Positions 17,124-25,844 of a stretch of DNA of 64,000 nucleotides are shown piece after piece (positions within the stretch are counted from its first letter, which is position 1; every line of letters starts with the position of its first letter). The notes beneath the pieces were generated by a model, which saw nothing but the letters and a program-made list of their open reading frames with translations, had not been told where the DNA came from and searched no databases. Origin of the DNA: Oscillatoria sp. FACHB-1407 (GTDB lineage: Bacteria; Cyanobacteriota; Cyanobacteriia; Elainellales; Elainellaceae). Location: positions 62,001 through 126,000 of the forward strand of contig NZ_JACJSA010000006.1 in assembly GCF_014697545.1 (NCBI RefSeq). The letters are read 5' to 3'. A program made the position numbers and the translations under genes.

Positions 17124-17241
17124 CCACTCTAAGCCGACGAATCTGATGAGTTGTTGAGCCGAGGTAAGAAGCCCAACGTCTGTATAGGTTACGCTATGCT
17201 AACCTATCCTCAGGCTGATTTTACCCGCTAAACTTTCATCT

Positions 17242-17350
17242 GGTGGTGTTCCAAACCTGTTGATAACCTCTGTAAGACCCCCTGTAGTCCCCCTTACCAA
17301 GGGGGACGGCGACAGCCGGGGGTTAGTAGCAACAGATCTGAAACACTACC
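17242..17350 (+). mobile_element. MITE-like element D, copy 2 (109 bp, 9-bp target duplication)
   Basis: Same length and ends as the element at 372-480. It is flanked by CTTTCATCT on both sides (17233-17241 and 17351-17359), a perfect 9-bp target duplication in a non-repetitive setting. The core palindrome reads CCCCCTTACCAAGGGGG, the reverse complement of that in copy 1. The right duplication includes the stop codon (TGA on the minus strand, 17354-17356) of the neighbouring gene, so insertion was at the very end of that gene. Confidence 0.85.
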
Positions 17351-17353
17351 CTT

Positions 17354-18937
17354 TCATCTTGGGCTTTCAGGGCGTTTGCCTGCGTTTCGCACGTTGATAA
17401 TCTTGCCCAACAAATCAAACCAGAAAGACGCTCCCATAGAGATGGCTAGACCGCTAACTATCCATCCCGGCAACCCTTTCAGAAATTTCAGCACTGACGA
17501 GCCATTCTCAGGAAACTGTTGACTTCTATTGTCCTCACTCCAACCAATGGGCAGTGGCAGCGATTGGCTGACGCCAGTCCGAAGGCACTCCAATGCGGCA
17601 TTGTTGTCGCCTCCTGTGGACTGAGATGGACAAGCCGCAACCACAAAATCTGCATTGTTAGCCAACGCATCTCGCAATGCTGCATCAGTTGAGAGGCGAT
17701 CGACGATATGAAACGTGTCTGCATTGATGACCAACGCCAATAGAAAACCGATTAAAAAGGCTACTCCCTTGGCATTGCGTTTATAAACTCCTGAGGCACG
17801 CTCCATAGAGCGGTCAAACCAGGTTTGTACCTCTACTTGAAATTGGCTTAACTCAGTTTCAACCACCTCAACTTTGGCTTGAGCCCGTTGTAGATTCAAT
17901 TGGGCGCGTCGGGCAAGAGCAGCTAAGCTCTGACGCACGGAAGGAGATAGTTTATTAGAAACCTTGTTGATCTCTTGCTTGACAGAGTCATAAGCTCCAT
18001 ACAGGCGATCGGCAGGCTCAGCGGCTTCAATCTCCTGACGCAACGTAAGATAGGTCTGGTGTTTGGCTTTAGCCTCATCTACAACGTCATCGACTAACAG
18101 GTCGAGTGTTTGCACCAAACTGGGTTGCAATCGTGCCATAAACTCGTTGATATGGTCATCCGTGCCATCTTTAAATAAAGTTTTTCTGATGGCAGCTAGT
18201 TGATCGACGAGTTGTTGCACAACCGATTCATCTTGAGTGAGCAGTTGTACCTGATTAATGAATGAGGTATTTACTGTTAGATCTAATTCATCCTCGATTT
18301 GATTGACAGCGGCAAATAAAGTGATTGTCTCATCTCTGTAGGCTTGACAGATTTCAATCAGCCTTGCTTCTAAAGTGGTGAAACCTGCGGTTAACGTTTC
18401 ACGAATGGCATCATTGAGCTGCAAATTTGGATCGTCTAGATAGCTTCTAACCTTAGTACTAATTTCGATATCGACTAATTTTTGTAGGTTGAGAGCTACT
18501 AATTTTTGGTTGAGTTGAGGGATGTTTAATCGCTCTAATAACGTGCTTGCAAAGGTTTCAGCGGGGATATAAGATGGCTCGTTGCCCACCAGGGTTCTAT
18601 TTTTTCGTAGCCCAAATAGGGTAACAATCATCCGCGCTATTTTTCGGAGCGTTGCTTCTATTCCTTCAAACGATCCCTGGCTGATATTTTTAACTAAAGG
18701 ATTGTTGTAAATATCATCAACAATTTCTCTTGCTTTCCTGCGGTTTTCTGTATCTCTTGCTTGATTGTCTAAATCGTCTCCACCTGCCAATAAAATCTCA
18801 ATCGACTTCTTCAGATGAGCTGCTCTCCATTGCAGGATTGTGGTCAGCAATTCCTGAATTTCTGAGGCTAGAAGGCTAATAATTAGATAAATAAAGACTA
18901 GACCGATCGCCACATCGAGAATAAAAGGCAAATTCAC
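17354..18937 (-). CDS. Large membrane protein with coiled region, unknown function
   Basis: 527 residues. The N-terminal membrane segment (FILDVAIGLVFIYLIISLLA, residues 5-24) is followed by a long charged helical region (about 25-385) with coiled-coil character (LQRAQAKVEVVETELSQFQ). A second membrane segment (VAFLIGFLLALVINADTF) lies near 395-415 and a third (GWIVSGLAISMGASFWFDLL) near 495-515, just before a positively charged tail. The architecture occurs in bacterial membrane proteins of unknown role; no enzymatic motif was found. Its stop codon lies in the target duplication of MITE D copy 2, and its C-terminus appears unaltered. Confidence 0.65.
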   Translation of the reverse strand: MNLPFILDVAIGLVFIYLIISLLASEIQELLTTILQWRAAHLKKSIEILLAGGDDLDNQARDTENRRKAREIVDDIYNNPLVKNISQGSFEGIEATLRKIARMIVTLFGLRKNRTLVGNEPSYIPAETFASTLLERLNIPQLNQKLVALNLQKLVDIEISTKVRSYLDDPNLQLNDAIRETLTAGFTTLEARLIEICQAYRDETITLFAAVNQIEDELDLTVNTSFINQVQLLTQDESVVQQLVDQLAAIRKTLFKDGTDDHINEFMARLQPSLVQTLDLLVDDVVDEAKAKHQTYLTLRQEIEAAEPADRLYGAYDSVKQEINKVSNKLSPSVRQSLAALARRAQLNLQRAQAKVEVVETELSQFQVEVQTWFDRSMERASGVYKRNAKGVAFLIGFLLALVINADTFHIVDRLSTDAALRDALANNADFVVAACPSQSTGGDNNAALECLRTGVSQSLPLPIGWSEDNRSQQFPENGSSVLKFLKGLPGWIVSGLAISMGASFWFDLLGKIINVRNAGKRPESPR

Positions 18938-18979
18938 TGGAATAACTCCAAATTTCTACTTTATCCATTCAATAGCATG

Positions 18980-19028
18980 TATAGCCGCGGTTTTAACCGC
19001 CAAAATCCTTGTCCTGAATTCACGTAAA
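18980..19028 (+). repeat. Family A fragment, copy 5
   Basis: ATAGCCGCGGTTTTAACCGC followed by CAAAATCC and CTGAATTCACGTAAA corresponds to the right third of family A. It lies just upstream of the 527-residue membrane protein's start. Confidence 0.55.
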
Positions 19029-19146
19029 TAACCATTAACGAAATCAGGTTTCTTAGCCTATTGAGACAATGTAAAGATTGTAGTTTTGCTGATGGTGATG
19101 ACTGGAACTCAAGATAGCAGTCCTCAATCATCTGTACAGATATTGG

Positions 19147-19194
19147 CAAACAAGTATTTACAAACAAGTATTTACAAACAAGTATTGGCAAACA
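19147..19194. repeat. Tandem 14-bp repeat
   Basis: Three units of CAAACAAGTATTTA (the third ending in TGG) plus a partial unit lie head to tail. The minus-strand frame through them is a by-product, not a gene. The surrounding spacer, 18938-19777, is AT-rich and carries otherwise only repeat copies A5 and B3. Confidence 0.75.
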
Positions 19195-19564
19195 GGGGGT
19201 TTACGCTTCTCGCCTCTCACAACTCACTTGGGTGGCTGTAGACCCAACACAGTTAGAATCAACCCAATTAAAATAGTGTTATCTTTAATACCATAAGTTT
19301 CTGATCTAATACTTAGTCAGAGTAAATCAAAATTTAAGAATAGATTCACTGGGTATAAATTCACATTGAAACTTGGTTACATTGTTGAAAGTCGTCATAA
19401 GTATAAAATGGGTTGATTAAATTTAGGGATATTGAGAACGCTTCATCATTTCCCAACTTTGCGCTGTCAAATTATTTTGTGTTGTCAAATATTACTGGCT
19501 GACTCAAAGTTATCAGAATAAACTCAATAGCCTGTCTTTTGGTTTGATCGATCGTCAGGGTGAG

Positions 19565-19663
19565 TATAGCCGTAGCCACCCCTGGAACGGAGGCGAGTCA
19601 GGAAGCTTTCCCAGCATTAGGGTTTGAGCCATTGACTTTGCCTTAAGCCTTTTGACCGACGCC
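19565..19663 (-). repeat. MITE-like repeat family B, copy 3 (inverted)
   Basis: It begins TATAGCCGTAGCCACCCC, then GGAGGCGAGTCAGGAAGC and TTTGAGCCATTGACTTTGCC, the reverse complement of the family consensus. It lies about 115 bp upstream of the hybrid kinase start. Confidence 0.65.
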
Positions 19664-19777
19664 ATATATTCATTTTTTGGTATGAAATTGAGTAGAAAGA
19701 ATCATTTCTGTTGAATTTCCCCTCCTGTAGAGCTTGATTGTGTGAGCGCAGACCCGTAGAGAACCCCAAAGAATCCT

Positions 19778-21934
19778 ATGTACGACTTATTCAACTTATT
19801 CTTCTCAGAGGCGTTTATTCCTCATGGGCATTGTTATCTTTGGAAACCAAGTCTGGTCTGGCTCCACCTCCTCTCAGACTCCTTCATCGGTTTAGCGTAT
19901 TACTCCATTCCGCTAACCCTGTCTTATTTTGTGCGGAGACGACAAGATCTCCCCTTTAACTGGATATTTTTGCTCTTTGCGGCATTCATTGTCGCCTGTG
20001 GAACGACTCACCTGATGGAAGTCTGGACGCTGTGGCATCCGGTCTATTGGTTTTCTGGAGCCATTAAGGTGTTTACCGCGATCGTTTCTGTGTTCACAGC
20101 AGTTCAACTCATTCCACTTGTACCAAAAGCCCTAGCCCTCCCCAGTCCGGCTCAATTAGAACAGGCAAACCGCGAACTTAAGCTCTATCAGAACCAATTG
20201 GAAGATTTGGTGGCAGCCCGAACGGCTGAACTGGTGGCTGCAAACCAGCAGTTGCAGCAAGAAATTAGCGATCGCAAACAGGCTGAGTTAGAAAGAGAAC
20301 GTCTCTTAGCTCAACTGCAAGAAGCTAACGCACTGCTCGACACCTTGTTTAATAACGCGCCGATTGGCATTGGGTTGTGGGATGAGCGATCGCGGTATGT
20401 GCGCCTCAACCAGGCGTTGGCTGATATCAATGGCTTGCCCCAAGATGTTCATATTGGTAAGACCGTAGCTGAGTTATTACCCACAGTGAGTGCAAATGTG
20501 ACAGAGGCGTTTCGTCATGTCCTGACAACAGGGGAATCATTGTTAAACCAGGAGGCAATGGGTGAAACGCCAGCGATGCCTGGTAAACAACGGTTCTGGC
20601 TGGTCAGCTATTACCCCATTCGGTTACCGAGAAATATCACCTGGGTTGGTGCAGTGTGCGAGGAAATTACAGAACGAAAACGAGCCGAGGCTGAACGGGA
20701 AGATCTCCTGGTTCGAGAACGGGCAGCACGAGAAGAGGCAGAAGCCGCAAACCGTACGAAAGACGAATTTTTAGCGGTGTTATCGCATGAGTTGCGATCG
20801 CCCCTCAACCCCATCTTGGGCTGGGCGCAGTTGCTTCGCACCCGCAAATTTGACGAAGTCGGGACCGCTCGTGCCTTAGAAACGATTGAACGCAACGCCC
20901 GGTTGCAAACTCAGCTGATTGAAGATTTGTTGGATGTCTCCCGGATCTTACGGGGAAAAATGGTACTTAACGTCGAACCTGTCAGTTTAGTGTTGCCTAT
21001 TGAAGCGGCATTAGAAACGGTGCAACTGGCGGCAGAAGCGAAAAATATTCAGATTGACACGCACCTCGATCACCAGATCAAACCGATCGCAGGAGACTCT
21101 AACCGACTCCAGCAAATTGTTTGGAATCTTCTGTCAAACGCGATTAAGTTCACGCCAGAGGGTGGACGAGTGGAGGTGAAGTTGGAGAGTGTTGAGAGCC
21201 TAGACATAACTCAGTCAGACGGCTCAACTCAAAACTCAACCTCCAAACTTCAACCCTTGTACAACTATGCTCAGATTCAAGTGAGTGATACGGGTCAGGG
21301 CATTAATCCAGCCTTTTTGCCGCGTGTGTTTGATTACTTTCGCCAAGCTGATGGCAGCACCACTCGTAAATTCGGCGGGTTGGGGTTGGGGTTGGCGATC
21401 GTTCGTCATCTGGTTGAACTCCACGGAGGCACAGTTCATGCTGCCAGTCCTGGTGAAGGCATGGGAGCAACGTTCACCGTTAAGTTGCCGCTGATGACAA
21501 ACGTGCCCCAATCAACGCTAAATTCAGAGCCGATCTCCAGTACCATCGATTTAAGTGATGTTCAAGTGCTTGTGGTGGATGATGAAGCCGATATGCGCGA
21601 CCTGATGACGACTGTTTTACAGGAATATGGAGCCAAAACCCAGGTGGCTACCTCTGCGACTGAGGCGATCGCCCTGATTACCCAATCCAAACCCGACATT
21701 TTACTGAGCGATATTGGGATGCCCGGAGAAGATGGCTACATGTTAGTGCGTAAACTGCGACAAATGTCCCCGGAGCAGGGAGGCACCATTCCGGCGATCG
21801 CCCTGACTGCCTATGCCGGAGAGATTAATCGTCAGAAAGCACTCCTGGCAGGATTTCAACTCCACGTTCCCAAGCCAATTGAACCGACAGAGTTGGTGAA
21901 GGCGATCGCAAGTCTGGTGGGCTCCCAGCCATAA
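19778..21934 (+). CDS. Hybrid histidine kinase with ethylene-receptor-like sensor
   Basis: 718 residues. The N-terminal 115 form three membrane segments like the ethylene-binding domain of plant ETR1 and cyanobacterial Slr1212. The motif ACGTTHLMEVWTLWHP places a cysteine and histidine four residues apart, the copper(I)-binding pair. Next come a coiled linker (about 125-185), a PAS domain (about 190-310), HisKA with the phosphorylated histidine in LSHELRSPLN near 338, a HATPase domain (NLLSNAIKFTPEGG, then GLGLGLAIVRHL) and a C-terminal receiver with the acceptor aspartate in LLSDIGMPGEDG near 645. All catalytic residues are present, unlike the kinase at 56754. The output partner is unknown; no regulator gene is adjacent. 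It opens the accessory island. Confidence 0.88.
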   Translation: MYDLFNLFFSEAFIPHGHCYLWKPSLVWLHLLSDSFIGLAYYSIPLTLSYFVRRRQDLPFNWIFLLFAAFIVACGTTHLMEVWTLWHPVYWFSGAIKVFTAIVSVFTAVQLIPLVPKALALPSPAQLEQANRELKLYQNQLEDLVAARTAELVAANQQLQQEISDRKQAELERERLLAQLQEANALLDTLFNNAPIGIGLWDERSRYVRLNQALADINGLPQDVHIGKTVAELLPTVSANVTEAFRHVLTTGESLLNQEAMGETPAMPGKQRFWLVSYYPIRLPRNITWVGAVCEEITERKRAEAEREDLLVRERAAREEAEAANRTKDEFLAVLSHELRSPLNPILGWAQLLRTRKFDEVGTARALETIERNARLQTQLIEDLLDVSRILRGKMVLNVEPVSLVLPIEAALETVQLAAEAKNIQIDTHLDHQIKPIAGDSNRLQQIVWNLLSNAIKFTPEGGRVEVKLESVESLDITQSDGSTQNSTSKLQPLYNYAQIQVSDTGQGINPAFLPRVFDYFRQADGSTTRKFGGLGLGLAIVRHLVELHGGTVHAASPGEGMGATFTVKLPLMTNVPQSTLNSEPISSTIDLSDVQVLVVDDEADMRDLMTTVLQEYGAKTQVATSATEAIALITQSKPDILLSDIGMPGEDGYMLVRKLRQMSPEQGGTIPAIALTAYAGEINRQKALLAGFQLHVPKPIEPTELVKAIASLVGSQP

Positions 21935-22025
21935 TGGGACTGGCGCGAATCGGAGTTTAGCTAGAGACAACGCCTAATCAAGCGATTGCTTGACTGTCCC
22001 TGACGATTTGACTGGAGACGAGAGG

Positions 22026-24131
22026 ATGATCTCATCGGTTGCAATCCGACCCGATACTGAAGCTGATCAACTCAAACGAGCCTTTGCCGAGACGATGGTG
22101 GCAGCCTCCGGGCAACTCTTCCAAGCGGTGACCCAAGCTGCCCTTCAAGAGATCAGTGCGATCGCCCCTCATGTGGCTGAAGCGGCAGAGCATTTGCAAC
22201 CCTGGCTCTCCGATGACACTTGCCTGTATCCCTTCTGGGCATTGGGTGCGTTTTACACCCATCAGGCGACCTATAACCAGGCACTCGTCTGGTATGAACA
22301 GGCGATTGCCACTGCTGAAGCTCGCCTGGGAGTAGATCATCCCCTGGTTGCCCAAAGCCTGATGCAGTTCGGCACTGCCCTCCACACTCAGCGTGGCGAT
22401 CTTGCCCAAGCAGAGGCTCTCTATCGGCGATCGCTTCAGATTCTCGAACAGCAGTTTGGTTCTGATTCAGTGGAAGTGGTGCCAGCCCTGGTTGGATTAG
22501 CAACACTCTGTCAGCAGCCAGGCCGCTATGCAGAAGGGGACGCCCTCTACCAGCGATCGCTCCAGATCCTCGAACAGCAGCCAGAGCCAAATCCTCTTGC
22601 CATTGCCACGACTCTCGATCATTGGGCAGAGTTGTGTCGTGCTTGGGGGCATTACGGTCAGGCGGAGTCACTTTATCAGCGATCGCTGCAAATTCTCGAA
22701 CAGCAACCAGATCCCAATCCCACTGCCGTTTCCATATTCCTCAACAATCAGGCACGGCTCTACACGAACCGCAAGCAATACTCCAAGGCAGAAGCGTTGT
22801 ATCAGCGATCGCTACACCTGTTGGAGCAGGAATTGGGGACAGATCACCCCGGTTTGGGGGCAACGCTCAAAAACCTGGCAAACCTCTACGCCTATCAGCG
22901 ACGTTTTGCTGAGTCTGTGCAAGTGCACCAACGATTGATCCACATTGTCGAACAGCAGCTTGTTCCCAATCATCCCATGCTGACGACTGCCCTCAACGAT
23001 CTGGCAGTGTTGTATTGTGACCAACTGCGCTATGACGAGGCAGCACCCCTGTTTGAGCGATCGCTCCAGATTATGGAAGACCACTTGGGTGCCGATCATG
23101 TAGCGGTTGCCCAGGCTCTGAATAACCTGGGGGTGCTCTACTGTGAGCAGCAGCGGTTTGCCGAAGCCGAACCCCTGTTGCGTCGTGCTGTGAGCATCAG
23201 TCAGAGGCAAGTTGGAGAGAATCATCCGGCTACTCGCAAAATTCAAGAGAGCCTGGATAGCCTGGTCACGGCTCTGCAAACTCCTCACACACCACCCCCC
23301 AACCCTGACTTCACCATTGAGGAGATTCAGGGGGTGAAGTTCCTCCAATCCTTAGGTCGCTTTGGTGAAGCGGAAGCGCAGCTTAAGTTCATTCTGTCCG
23401 CCCGCGAACGTACCTTTGGACGCGACCATCCCCATGTGGCAGAGGTGCTCAGCTTGTTGGCGCGGCAATACCTGGAGCAACGGCGATTTGCGGAAGCCCA
23501 ACCCTTGCTAGAGCGATCGGTCAATATGCAGGAACGGTTGTTAGGTGCAGCAGATCCGGATACCGCAGAAACCTTCCACAACCTGGCATCGCTGTATCTT
23601 GAACAACACCGCTACGCTGATGCTGAGAAGCTATTGCTGCGATCGCTCCAGGTTTGGCAATCACTGGGCAGCGATCGCCTGGAGGTGGCAGCCACTCTCA
23701 ATGCCCTGGCAAGAGCCTATCAGGGGCAGGGATTTTATGGAAAAGCAGAAGACGCCTTTCGTCGCGCCTTAGATATTGATCAGAAGCGGTTGGGGTTCAA
23801 TCATCCCCATGTTGCCAACGACTTGAATAACCTGGCAATGCTGTATTGCCAGCAGAAACGATTTGCCGAGGCAAAACGATTACTACAACAGGCGTTTGCA
23901 ATTCTAGAACAGCACCTTGGGCGCAACCATCCTGACACCCGCAAGGTGGCACAAAATCTGTTGATGCTGTCTCCACTCCGATTTCTGATTGCCCTTCTTT
24001 TTTGGCTTCTGTGGCTTTTGAATAAGGGAATTCGGGGACTGTGGTGGGTGGTGCGGTTACTCCTGTTTTTGCTGCTATTACCGTTTTTGCTAGCGACAGG
24101 GCGAGTGCGATTGGTGGTGCGCCGACGCTAA
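22026..24131 (+). CDS. TPR (kinesin light chain type) protein with C-terminal membrane anchor
   Basis: 701 residues from ATG 22026, which has GGAG and AGAGG upstream; the TTG 36 bp earlier is less likely. The N-terminal cap (TEADQLKRAFAETM, then IAPHVAEAAEHLQPWL) is the same type that opens the TPR protein at 25831. About twelve 42-residue repeats follow (YRRSLQILEQQ pattern), with a linker near 430-450 (TPHTPPPNPDFTIEE). The C-terminus has two hydrophobic stretches (LRFLIALLFWLLWLL, LLLFLLLLPFLLATG) and an Arg-rich end, so the repeats are probably held at the membrane. In NB-ARC/TPR proteins these repeats sense the ligand. Here no NTPase precedes them, so it may be an orphan sensor or adaptor. 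Confidence 0.8.
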   Translation: MISSVAIRPDTEADQLKRAFAETMVAASGQLFQAVTQAALQEISAIAPHVAEAAEHLQPWLSDDTCLYPFWALGAFYTHQATYNQALVWYEQAIATAEARLGVDHPLVAQSLMQFGTALHTQRGDLAQAEALYRRSLQILEQQFGSDSVEVVPALVGLATLCQQPGRYAEGDALYQRSLQILEQQPEPNPLAIATTLDHWAELCRAWGHYGQAESLYQRSLQILEQQPDPNPTAVSIFLNNQARLYTNRKQYSKAEALYQRSLHLLEQELGTDHPGLGATLKNLANLYAYQRRFAESVQVHQRLIHIVEQQLVPNHPMLTTALNDLAVLYCDQLRYDEAAPLFERSLQIMEDHLGADHVAVAQALNNLGVLYCEQQRFAEAEPLLRRAVSISQRQVGENHPATRKIQESLDSLVTALQTPHTPPPNPDFTIEEIQGVKFLQSLGRFGEAEAQLKFILSARERTFGRDHPHVAEVLSLLARQYLEQRRFAEAQPLLERSVNMQERLLGAADPDTAETFHNLASLYLEQHRYADAEKLLLRSLQVWQSLGSDRLEVAATLNALARAYQGQGFYGKAEDAFRRALDIDQKRLGFNHPHVANDLNNLAMLYCQQKRFAEAKRLLQQAFAILEQHLGRNHPDTRKVAQNLLMLSPLRFLIALLFWLLWLLNKGIRGLWWVVRLLLFLLLLPFLLATGRVRLVVRRR

Positions 24132-24194
24132 AAGTGAGGTTCATTGCACCTCATAATTTATTGGTTCTCACCAATTTGTCTCCATCTGCTGCAA

Positions 24195-24214
24195 GGGCGT
24201 TTCGCGAAACGCCC
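24195..24214. repeat. Perfect 20-bp palindrome
   Basis: GGGCGTTTCGCGAAACGCCC is self-complementary and followed by CTAC. A related imperfect copy is at 34118-34137. Next to it, 24246-24282 has AAATC-type short repeats. The spacer 24132-24364 otherwise shows no gene. Confidence 0.6.
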
Positions 24215-24308
24215 CTACAAATTCACATATCCGATCAGCAATGCCCCCAATCCAAAATCGCAAATCTAAAATCCAAAATGGCATAGCTGTCTTATAAGGT
24301 TGCCTGTG

Positions 24309-24330
24309 AAGCAAGCTATAACAGAAGAAA
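24309..24330 (+). promoter_or_regulatory. Shared 22-bp upstream sequence, copy 1
   Basis: The block AAGCAAGCTATAACAGAAG plus AAA occurs identically at 27789-27810, upstream of the TIR gene. CTATAAC could serve as a -10 element. Here it lies 35 bp upstream of the broken TPR start at 24365. It suggests that the two modules descend from the same promoter region. Confidence 0.4.
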
Positions 24331-24364
24331 ATTTCAAGCCCCCCAACTCCCTGAGGATGACCCG

Positions 24365-24460
24365 ATGGTGCAGCTTGCAGTTCAGCAAAATACAGAAGCC
24401 AAGCAACTGAAGCGATCGCTGTGTTAGGTGATAGTGGCGATCGCCCCATGTCATAACCCA
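24365..24460 (+). pseudogene. Broken N-terminus of a TPR sensor gene
   Basis: ATG 24365 opens MVQLAVQQNTEAKQLKRSLC, then TAG at 24425-24427; reading on gives VIVAIAPCHNPP. This matches the first residues of the intact TPR protein at 25831 and the remnant at 27465. The remainder of the gene is absent. It lies between the orphan TPR gene and the NB-ARC gene and is best read as debris of an earlier module copy. Confidence 0.65.
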
Positions 24461-24503
24461 CCCTCATGCGAAACATTAAAACCTCACCCGATGCTAACTA
24501 GTC

Positions 24504-25844
24504 ATGACAGATGAACTGATTCAGAAGCTGAAACAACTCATCGAAGAAGATCTCCAAACTGCACCAGCAGCAGCTTCAATCGAGCAATTAGTTGAGCGTC
24601 TCCAGCAAGACGAACGCATTGAGCAGGCGATTCAAATTAACACGGGGGATGCCGTTGGGTTTCAAGCGATGGTACAGGAGGGCGGTGTTGCTAACATGGG
24701 CATTCACCTCCACGGCTGGGAAGAGGAAAAACTCACTCAGGTGCTGACCACATTTCTCAAGTCCCTCCAGCCCAAAGAAATCCCTAACAATGTTCCTTGC
24801 AGTGGCGTTGCCAAATTCATCGGACGTAAACCGGAACTGGAACGACTCCACACTCAACTGCAACAGGGAAGTTTGGTTTCCATTTCAGCCGTGGAGGGCA
24901 TGGGCGGTGTCGGCAAAACGGAGCTAGCTATTCAATACACCCAACGGTATGCGTCTGCCTATGAAGGAGGAATTGCCTGGTTGTATGCCAGAGAGTTCAA
25001 CGTGGGCACTCAGGTTGTGGGGTTTGCTCAGTCCCGCTTAAATTTGAAAATTCCAGAAGGACTGGAACTGCCGGATCAGGTTGCCTATTGCTGGCGTAAC
25101 TGGCGTGAAGGGGATGTACTGCTCGTATTGGATGATGTGGTCAACTATGGTCGGGATGTAGAACCCTATTTGCCGCCGCCTGCATCAAGTCGATTTAAGG
25201 TGGTCATGACCACTCGACTTACCTTTGGTCCACCGATTCAGTCGCTATCACTTAATGTGTTGTCTCCCGATCAAGCTTTAGAATTGCTGACGGTTTTAAT
25301 TGGAGACGCACGGGTACAGCCAGAGTTAGAGATTGCTAAAACCCTCTGCACCTGGTTGGAATATTTACCGTTGGGCATTGAGTTAGTGGGTCGTTATCTG
25401 CTCAAACGGACTGACCTATCGTTGGCTACCTTGCTATTTCGGCTGCAAGAAAAAGCCAAGAAACGACAAGCTATCCAACACGATGCCCTACAACGCGATG
25501 AAGCAACGGCAACCTCCACGGCACGACGGGGAGCCGAAGCTGCCTTTGAGTTGAGTTGGGACGAGTTGAATGAACCGAGTCAACATCTTGGTAAACTGTT
25601 GAGCCTATTCGCTCCTGCTCCCATTCCCTGGTATTTAGCAGAGCAGGTGGAGCAGAAGTATTGCGAGAATTCCGAGGGGGCGATCGCCTTTGATGATGAG
25701 GAGTTTGAGAATGCCAGAACCAAACTGTTGGATCTGCATTTACTACAACTTTCCCAACAGCAAGAGCAAACCTATCGACTCCATGCCCTGATTCGAGAGT
25801 TCTTCAGAAGCAAGTTGGAAGGGGAAACCGATGTTGCAGCTTGA
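24504..25844 (+). CDS. NB-ARC STAND NTPase (NLR-like)
   Basis: 446 residues. Residues 1-95 are a helical N-terminal region (MTDELIQKLKQLIEEDLQTA) followed by the glycine-containing stretch GFQAMVQEGGVANMGIHLHG. The NB-ARC ATPase has Walker A GMGGVGKTEL at 132-141, Walker B VLLVLDDV near 206, a sensor in VVMTTRL near 233 and the GLPL-like LEYLPLGIELVG near 287. The winged-helix end carries RLHALIREFF in place of the MHD motif. NB-ARC proteins switch between ADP and ATP states and oligomerise when the sensor is triggered. Its sensor is the overlapping TPR gene at 25831; the two frames overlap by 14 bp. An effector is not obvious in this chain. Confidence 0.88.
   Translation: MTDELIQKLKQLIEEDLQTAPAAASIEQLVERLQQDERIEQAIQINTGDAVGFQAMVQEGGVANMGIHLHGWEEEKLTQVLTTFLKSLQPKEIPNNVPCSGVAKFIGRKPELERLHTQLQQGSLVSISAVEGMGGVGKTELAIQYTQRYASAYEGGIAWLYAREFNVGTQVVGFAQSRLNLKIPEGLELPDQVAYCWRNWREGDVLLVLDDVVNYGRDVEPYLPPPASSRFKVVMTTRLTFGPPIQSLSLNVLSPDQALELLTVLIGDARVQPELEIAKTLCTWLEYLPLGIELVGRYLLKRTDLSLATLLFRLQEKAKKRQAIQHDALQRDEATATSTARRGAEAAFELSWDELNEPSQHLGKLLSLFAPAPIPWYLAEQVEQKYCENSEGAIAFDDEEFENARTKLLDLHLLQLSQQQEQTYRLHALIREFFRSKLEGETDVAA

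Noticed and set aside
18961-19191. Minus-strand frame of 76 residues
   Set aside because: It runs through a 14-bp tandem repeat and a family A fragment, and has no family resemblance.
25831-25844. Programmed frameshift between NB-ARC and TPR
   Set aside because: No slippery sequence was recognised and the ATG start context is repeated in paralogous remnants. Separate starts explain it better, although a frameshift is not excluded.
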